Positions 57,420 through 64,000 of a stretch of DNA of 64,000 nt are shown here, one piece after another. Source of the DNA: Takakia lepidozioides (taxonomy: Eukaryota > Streptophyta > Takakiopsida > Takakiales > Takakiaceae); NCBI GenBank assembly GCA_030704615.1, contig CM060731.1:49228001-49292000 (forward strand). Direction: 5' to 3'. The translations under genes were made by a program, and so were the position numbers. The notes below the pieces were generated by a model. It did not search any database. It was not told the DNA's origin and saw nothing but the letters and a program-made list of their open reading frames with translations. The number at the start of each line of letters is the position of its first letter. Within the stretch, counting starts at the first letter, position 1.

Positions 57420-57990
57420 AATTACACATCAATATATGTAGCGAGGCGGTTTGTTTGTTTTGTTTTGTTTTATTTTGTTTTTCTGCGTTGAGATGACGCG
57501 GAGCTCCAGCCCTGGTGTTGGTACCGTTCAAAAGGCCTCGATGAGGAGGGGTGCACCGGCTTAGTCTCACGATTTTTGGACCTACCGTGTGAGAGAAATG
57601 GAATTTCAAGTACTTTTGGTCGTTGGAAATTCTTGAAAAATAGCATAGTGGGCTAAGTTTCTGGGACAATGATTGCCTCGAGACACATGGAATTATAAAC
57701 AATTTTGGTTGCTAAAAATTCGTAAATAATAGCAAAGTGGGCTTTAGACATGGTTTTTTTATGTTGAATTTCAAGTTCTTTTGGTCGCTGGAAATTTGTG
57801 GAAAATAGCAAAGTGGGTTTTCCTGGAGCAGTGATTGGCCCTTTATGTGGGAGATTTGGAATTTCAAGTGCTTTTGGTCGCTGGAAATTCGCAAAAAATA
57901 GCACAATGGATATATCAATATATGAAGCCTTGACATGGGAGATTGCAAAAATAGCAAAGTAGGCTTTGTTGGAATATATATATAACGCCA
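57420..57990 (-). repeat. Dispersed repeat with internal tandem copies
   Basis: The minus strand matches 40.85-41.15 kb, including the (AAAAC)n tract and VGPKIVRLS against LGPKIMRSS in translation. On the plus strand the segment GGAATTTCAAGTACTTTTGGTCGCTGGAAATTC occurs about four times with changes (near 57600, 57700, 57770, 57860). Each copy is followed by AAAAATAGCAAAGTGGG. Confidence 0.7.
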
Positions 57991-59050
57991 AACGAAGCCA
58001 GCGTAAATAAGAGCCTCATCTTCCCCCCTCTGTTTGTAGATGCTCTGAGGAGCTGGGAGCTGCCCTCCTCTCAAAATTTGACTCCAAATGGGGGCACCTT
58101 GGACTACCTTTGTGAGAGACAGGGCGAACGTGCACGCTGGGCATCCAGACCTCCAGTCAACTGGTGGCTCCCCCAATCACTGGGCCTCTCCGGCTGACGA
58201 GGAAGAAAGAGACATCACCTAGTGTAGGAAAAATTGAGGCTGTAAGATCCGGGCTCATCTGAATTTTGAACCTCTCAAGGCCAAGCGCTTATTCTGAACT
58301 GATCCTGAACTTTGTTATCTAACTGTTTTGGTTTTGGCACTCATCTCAGTGTCCAAACCTTGCTGGAATCTTTGGCCTGCAGGTCCTTCTGATTTGGTGT
58401 TGCAGTAGTAATAGACTTTATGTAGGCTGGTAATTTAGATACTTCCGGTTGCTTGGATGGCTAAAATTCTTTCAATCAATCAGGTAGAGGCTATTGGAGA
58501 ATCACTCCTTCTCCATGCCTTGCTTTTAGATAGTTGTATGATCAGTAGTTTGGTTTCAAAGGACTAGTCTCTCTGAGCTTTGTTGGGTCTTCCATGCTTT
58601 GGCAGACCCATTCTTTTTAGGCTGATCAGTTTGCTTGCAAGTAGAGATAGTTACTTTTAGACCCCTGGAACATTGCTTCCTGAGTCCTCTCAGGGTTCTG
58701 GCGTGGTTGGATGTTTTAAGCATGCCCTTGGTGGCTGGCCAGGGTTGTACCCAAACTTTCCAAGATGTACGCCTTATGGCCCTCTGTCCTGGTCATTTTT
58801 TCCAGGACACCTTCATAATATGATTTACAAGGCTTCCTCCTCTTTGTATTTTAAATTTTAAATTTTAATATTAATTTAAATACATAAATTAATTAATTTA
58901 TATATTTAAATTATTTTATTTTATTTATTTTATTTATTAAATAATTAAAAAAAAAAAAACTCTTCCCCTTGCGGCTACTGTCTCCTTTCAGGGGTGGGCT
59001 CTATCCGCACTATAACCTGTCGCACAGTGGCTAGCTGGCCACTTTCAATC
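57991..59050. other. Repeat spacer with a very AT-rich tract
   Basis: Minus strand 57960-58180 shares peptide-level similarity with 8815-8895 (EDEALIYAGFVWRYIY against GEEALIYTNFGWHHIY). At 58845-58955 the sequence is almost pure A and T. No gene recognised. Confidence 0.4.
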
Positions 59051-61460
59051 TTACGTTTATTGAGGATTGAAATGTAAGGCTCGTAGTGGAGGTGTAGTGT
59101 ATTTGGGTGGTAAGTTCAGATTATCTTTCAAACCTTGGATATTATGGGTATGAGCACCTCCCCTAATACCCGCAGTGATGACGGTCAGAGGTGCCATGTT
59201 CCAGCCTCGCTGATGGAGGGCATGTATGATTGGGTCATATTTTTCGTGTTTGTACATAATTGATTGATCTGGATTCCGATCACGACAGAATGCAAATTTA
59301 AAAAACTATATTTTGAGATATGGAAGCGGTTCAGTCGGCGGCAATGCCGATACAAGAAGTCCCTGGACTAGAAAAATATTTGGGCATAGCCTTGTCAGGC
59401 AAATGCATGGGTATCCCTGAGAGCATACACACGGTAGTAGCCATGGGAATATAGTATGGTCCGGTGGATGACCTTGGAACGTCCCTGCATTGATGAGGTT
59501 AAACCATGTGGATTTTGGATGTGAAGTGAGAATTTTGTGCTTGTCTAACCTCTTGGTTATGTCTAGTTATCCGCAACCCACGAATTATAGGGTGGTTGCA
59601 GTGGAGAAGTAAAATGTGGTTATGTGTCTATTTGGGGATTTTGGGATGAACATAACATGCAGTGTTTACTAGGGTATAATAATGGCCAGAACAAGTTCCG
59701 TCGTTGATTGCCCATGTAATATTGACCATATCGAAATTTCAAAGTTTGTTTGATTTGTACATCAGTAACCTTGGGGGATGTCCAAAAATGATTGGACATA
59801 CTATGTAGCAAGTGCGGAGACGAGACCCACTTAGATATGTAGGAATTTCTATAGATACGGGATTCTTGGATGAGTAGTTTGGTCTCGCCTTGAATGTGTG
59901 TGTGTAGGTTCCGTATAGGTGCTATGGTCGGGAATGTAGCCCTTGTTGATATGAGCCAAAACGGGTATGTGTGCGATCGGTGGGATAGGGTTGGTCGAGA
60001 GATTGGTGATTGGCTAAATGGCACCAAGTTGAGCAAGATGATATGTTATGTCATTGTCTATTATGTTTGTGTGAGATCGAACTTTATGTATATGGATTTG
60101 CAGCGGTACAACATCGACGATTCTTTTTATAAATGTGATATCAGGATGGTTGATCTGTGATGATGACTTTGCAGATTTGGATGGTGAGAAGGTGTAGGGA
60201 GACCAAGCTGTCTGTAAATAAATAGTATGTTGCAGTAGATTGGTAGGGGAGAGATTTGAGAGCATCATGTATAGGCATAAACTTCGCTCGTAAGATATTC
60301 TGGCGACCAGGGAGTCGGCTATATATTTTGGTGTTGGTGCCAACCAAATATATACCATAACCCGCCTGGGCATCTTTTAAGGAGCCATCAGTATATATGC
60401 ATTTTTGTGGTGGGAATTTCAAGGTTGTGGGCTCTGTGAAATCTGGGAGTGGTCTAGCAAAGGTTTCTTGTCTCGTTGCCCAAAGAGGCATGGGTCACAC
60501 GTCTCCATGGTTTGTCCGGGTTGATTTGGGGATATTTGTTGGGTGTTTGGGTAGGCGGGTGGACCATGGCTGTGTGACCAAATAAATGTTTTAGGATCCA
60601 GTCCAGTTAATGGTGGAAAGTGGTAGGTATTTTGCGCGTTTTGTGAGTGGTGTACATATATCAGTTTAGTTAGTTTCATGTAATTGCACCACGGCGGTGG
60701 GGTTGATAAATGATCGCCTGAACGCCCTTGCCACTGGTAGGACCTTGCAGTCCCCAGTGATCCAAAGTGCTGATCTATGTCGTGTAAACTCGAGTAAGTA
60801 GATAAACCCAATGGGCATGTGAGAGGGTTAGAATAGTATGAGTGAGTGAGCTGTAGCTCCGTGGTGATGAAGTCTAGATCAAGGAATGCGGGGAGGCTCG
60901 AGTGGGAGTGTGCAAGTGAAAGTTTGTTTGTTGTTGTGAGTGTTTTGGATAGTAGATCTTGTGTGTAACGTTGGATGAGTCTGGAGATGTGTACCGTGAA
61001 TGCTGACGACGTGTGCGGATCTATGAGATGGAGTGGATTAAAATGAAACATTTCCCATAACCACTCCAATCTTTGGAGTGTAATGCTACCAATGTAATAG
61101 CGTAGTGGTCCATATATGTGTGCCAAGTTATTGTGAGTGTGAATGTGGGGCTGAGACTTCATGATGTCTTTATCTGGTTTACATCCAGCTATAGAGATGT
61201 GTAGATTTGGGATACTTCTGGCGGGCTGATGAAGCGTCTATCGTTGGCTTGTGGTTCATTTGCGTGTTGGGTATGAATATGCGACAAATAGTGGGTATTG
61301 GTTCGTCGATGGTGTTCAGTAACCATCTGAATATTATGGTGTAGATTGGGGTTTCCGTAGGTGCTAAAAAGGTGATCATTGTTTTTCCAGGTATTACATT
61401 TGAGAGTTGTTTCCTTTCATTGACAATTGTACAGAGTTTTGATATATGTAGCTCCATATT
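59050..61460 (-). mobile_element. Decayed retroelement with RNase H domain
   Basis: Reading on the minus strand, separate frames give: an unrecognised polar region (61162-60419); an RNase H domain (IYTDGSLKDAQAGYGI near 60390, FTDSLVSLHLL near 60210, VRSHTNI near 60070); then FRYGQYYMGNQRRNLFWPLLYP with CMLC (about 59.66 kb); and finally GWNMAPLTVITAGIRGGAH (about 59.17 kb). I recall this C-terminal block from RNase H-bearing LINE-like elements of algae, fungi and plants. Frames change several times; it is dead. The reverse transcriptase is not recognisable in the window. Confidence 0.6.
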
Positions 61461-61855
61461 GATCCAAGGACATTTTTTGAGTTATGCCTTGTATTTCCTC
61501 TAATATGTAGACGGATGTTACGGGGTGTCATGTGGGGTGATTAGCAAGTGCTGACGATATAACAGTTGGTTGGGGTGGCTCTGGCTGGGGTGCTTGGGGT
61601 TGTGTGGGACGGACTCTTGTTGGGTTTAGGGCGGAGTGATGGAATAGTGATTAAATTTGGTTTTGGGTCGGCCTTGATGAATATCGAGGGAGTAGCTCCC
61701 ATGGATGATGGGGCGAAGATTTATATGGTCTTGAACATGTGTGTGTTATGCATGCAGAAGTGAGAAAACATAGTAGTGTTTGGAGGTGTTGCAAATAAAC
61801 ATGTTAGGAGTGCGATGGTGGTTTGGGGTATTTTAATCGAAAAGCATGTGGGTCG
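61461..61855. other. GT-rich spacer
   Basis: The plus strand is rich in G and T (GGGTTGTGTGG-type strings), probably the 5' non-coding part of the neighbouring retroelement. No gene recognised. Confidence 0.35.
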
Positions 61856-61859
61856 ATAA

Positions 61860-62215
61860 GTCACATGGGCCAATGGCACAAGCTACCCTAGATCTCCTGA
61901 TACAGTAGGGGATTGCACTTGGACTTAGATGACACTGGACACTTGGGCCAACGGCACAGGCAACCCTAGAAAGAAATAAAATTGACAACAATGATTGGCC
62001 TTGGGCTTAGATGGGCCTCGACAAAGGAGACACACAGATGACACTACACACGTGGGCCTCTACATGGGAGAAGCACTTGGATACATAGAAGATTGCACTT
62101 GGGCTTAGATGGGCCTCCACATAGGAGACCCACTTGGATACATAGGGGATTGCACTTGGATTTAGATTACATTGGACACTTGGGCCAACGGCACGGGCTA
62201 CCCTAGTGCACATTG
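61860..62215 (-). repeat. Inverted copy of the 40.56 kb repeat
   Basis: The minus strand contains the same series of CATCTAAGCCCAAGTGCAATC, CCTATGTATCCAAGTG and GTTGGCCCAAGTGTCC units as the plus strand at 40560-40835. The last unit is itself duplicated (about 61860-61965 and 62095-62215). No coding sequence. Confidence 0.7.
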
Positions 62216-63068
62216 CCAAAAGAGAGCAAACTCACGAACTAGTTAATCCCCATATATTTCTGTTAATCTAAGTTTTGGGATAGAGGGAACGGCCAAATCA
62301 AGTAAGTCTAAAAATAGCCACAAATGGTGAAAACACAAGGAGTGGATCAAGGAGAGCTAAGAGCAAGGAGAAGAAGAAAAAAGCAAAAGGAATCACAAAG
62401 TGGACACTTAGAACCGACACTTAAATCGAAAAAAATTAGGGTAAAAAATTAAGTTGTCTTAAGCTTTGAAACCCTAGAACGGGGTTGGGGCCAGTTGACT
62501 TCCCCTTCTTCCCCATCAGCAGACTATCTCCCAAGGTGGGAGGAGAGTGTCCATTGAATGTGTGAGTCGGATAGACGGGTGTCCATGTTGCCCTTGCCTC
62601 AAAGCCTTGGAGAACTTGTACACGCCATCGATCCAGAGCTCAGGGAAGAGCTGCATAGATAGTTAACCAACCCCACTCAATATGAAGTTCAAGGTTTTAG
62701 GAGGAAAAATAAAAATTCGAACTCGTAGACTGAAACAAATTAACCCTCAAAAAGGTGGTGGGGGCTATGAGTATGGATCATAGAGATACAAGTTTCACAA
62801 CTCTAGTAATAGCAGTTCTTTAGTCCTTTTCCAAAATAGAATGCACATCTCATATCCTTCAGATTCAGACCCATATCTGCACTATCTGTACTACTGCATC
62901 TTTCAGTTTATTCCATGTAAAATGTAACCCGAGGAAACAAATATCCCTTGTGAACAGGGCCTCCTCTCCACCCCGTCTTTAAAATGACCTGATATTGCAT
63001 ATCGAGGTCTCTGTACATCAGTATGTTTCTTATTAGAGTAACCAAATCAAGCTGCAATATATAACAGC
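62216..63068. other. Intergenic spacer, probably 3' flank of the last gene
   Basis: No open frame with protein-like character. The part nearest 63068 should be the 3' untranslated region of the minus-strand gene. Confidence 0.4.
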
Positions 63069-63824
63069 TCATGTGCCAATGATGGCATTGAAAACATCCA
63101 CCCCCTGAACAAACAAGAGAACAGAGAGCCATCCACCCCAGTTCCGAAGGAAAGGAAATAAAGCCACAAGCAATCTGAAAAACACTGGCTGGTCTCTCCT
63201 GACCGTCTTCCTACCTAATCTTGTATTTGATTTTACAGCCCTGCGCACAGGCATCCTCCGTCTTCTATCTACTTCCAATTCATCCCAACCCCCCATCTTC
63301 ACTACCCTTCTCACTTCACTGGCTTGTTGGGCAACGCTGCCTACAGCGGACCCAGACATCGGTGCATCGCGAGAGAACTTCTCAGTATCAGCATCTAGCT
63401 CTCTGTAAGGAGTGTCCTCTTGGCCCAAGGCCACACCATTCATGTCAGATCTTGGTCTTGAGTAGTCATAGGGTTGCCGGTTATCAAGTCCAGCACCCCA
63501 CCCGCCATAACTCTCTGCACTTCTCCCAGCGCCCTCAACAGTCGATCGTCCCTGCTCGTAATAGGGATCACGACGTTTCCTCTTTGGCTTTGATGAGGGA
63601 TACATCAAGAAATCCAGAAATGCCTGCCATATTTCAGATACAGAAGGGCCCAAAGCTTTCTGAACTGTGGGGAGGACAGCTAGACCTATCATGAAGAGTA
63701 TAGGGTTAACAAAAAACCACGGTAGTGACATCAAGACTAGTGGCCACGCCCATCGTAGTGATGAGAACACCTGCTCCTGCAGCACCTGATGTTGGAAGAG
63801 CGGATCAGCAAACTTCAAATTCAA
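63069..63824 (-). CDS. Last exon of a membrane protein of unknown function
   Basis: The minus frame ends at a TGA at 63069. A good acceptor gives an exon start at 63785 (CATCAG/GTGCTGCAGG, phase 0); the frame is open to about 63838, so an earlier acceptor is also possible. The protein segment has a long hydrophobic stretch near its start (WPLVLMSLPWFFVNPILF), then a polar, Arg/Ser/Tyr-rich linker, a KMGGWDELE motif, a very basic RRRRMPVRRA patch, and a second hydrophobic region at the C-terminus (LLVALFPFLRNWGGW). This suggests a membrane protein with a soluble loop, possibly plastidic. I do not recognise the family. Upstream exons lie beyond the window. Confidence 0.65.
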   Translation of the reverse strand: MNLKFADPLFQHQVLQEQVFSSLRWAWPLVLMSLPWFFVNPILFMIGLAVLPTVQKALGPSVSEIWQAFLDFLMYPSSKPKRKRRDPYYEQGRSTVEGAGRSAESYGGWGAGLDNRQPYDYSRPRSDMNGVALGQEDTPYRELDADTEKFSRDAPMSGSAVGSVAQQASEVRRVVKMGGWDELEVDRRRRMPVRRAVKSNTRLGRKTVRRDQPVFFRLLVALFPFLRNWGGWLSVLLFVQGVDVFNAIIGT

Positions 63825-64000
63825 AACTTGCGACCTTCAGGAAGCAAACTTGGAGCTTGCTTTACATCACAAGTTGCTAGCAGAGAGAGGTTCAGCAGAA
63901 GACCAAAATGAGGCTTATCCCTGCCAATGTTTTTTCACATGAGCCTAATGTTGGTCATATGTCAATCTTCTTAAGAGCCCGTGAAGACAAGCTCAACAAG

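Overview
This is a stretch of a large, repeat-rich nuclear genome of a land plant. Genes are split by many short introns with GT/AG borders. There is a PLS-type pentatricopeptide repeat (PPR) gene, a plant MBD9-like chromatin gene, a plastid-type fusion of a photolyase N-terminal domain with an alpha/beta hydrolase, a mitochondrial processing peptidase beta gene, a plastid NAD(P)-fold gene and an A-type cytochrome P450. About half the window is decayed transposons of many classes. The style of the PPR gene and the compact introns suggest a non-flowering vascular plant (lycophyte or fern), but this is an inference and not proved here.

Left part (1-35.3 kb), gene-rich. An MBD9-like gene (PHD, MBD, FYRN/FYRC, DDT) runs leftwards from about 5.8 kb, with candidate 5' exons up to 6.93 kb, and leaves the window at base 1. 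A PLS PPR gene (minus, 11.06-13.01 kb) lies head to head with a 14-exon photolyase-N/alpha-beta hydrolase gene (plus, 13.61-25.06 kb). The first intron of the latter holds a nearly full-length but broken LINE in reverse orientation. The beta subunit of mitochondrial processing peptidase (plus, 9 exons, 25.75-30.21 kb) converges on a 9-exon Rossmann-fold gene (minus, 30.68-35.10 kb), which also carries a LINE 3' fragment in an intron. I followed the reading phase through every splice junction of these models; all phases agree.

Right part (35.3-64 kb), mostly repeats. In order: hairpin-rich foldback repeats (36.0-37.1 kb); a decayed CACTA-like element with a subterminal tandem array and a TAGTG end (37.6-40.13 kb); dispersed repeats and a gypsy integrase scrap (40.5-41.6 kb); a second, L1-like LINE (42.4-47.5 kb); gypsy remains and paired foldbacks (48.1-49.5 kb); SINE-like and other repeats. 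An intact three-exon cytochrome P450 gene (52.69-54.96 kb, minus) sits among them. Further right are a Harbinger-type MITE (56.45-56.93 kb), a copia scrap, inverted repeat copies of the 40.5-41.1 kb family, an RNase H-bearing retroelement wreck (59.05-61.46 kb), and the last exon of a membrane-protein gene (63.07-63.82 kb).

The genes do not form a pathway; they are ordinary neighbours in a plant chromosome. What is most worth checking: the photolyase-like/hydrolase fusion with no flavin domain, the degenerate dinucleotide loop of the Rossmann-fold gene, the near-identical PPR modules in a gene whose end is truncated, the palindromic arrays, and the transposon nesting.
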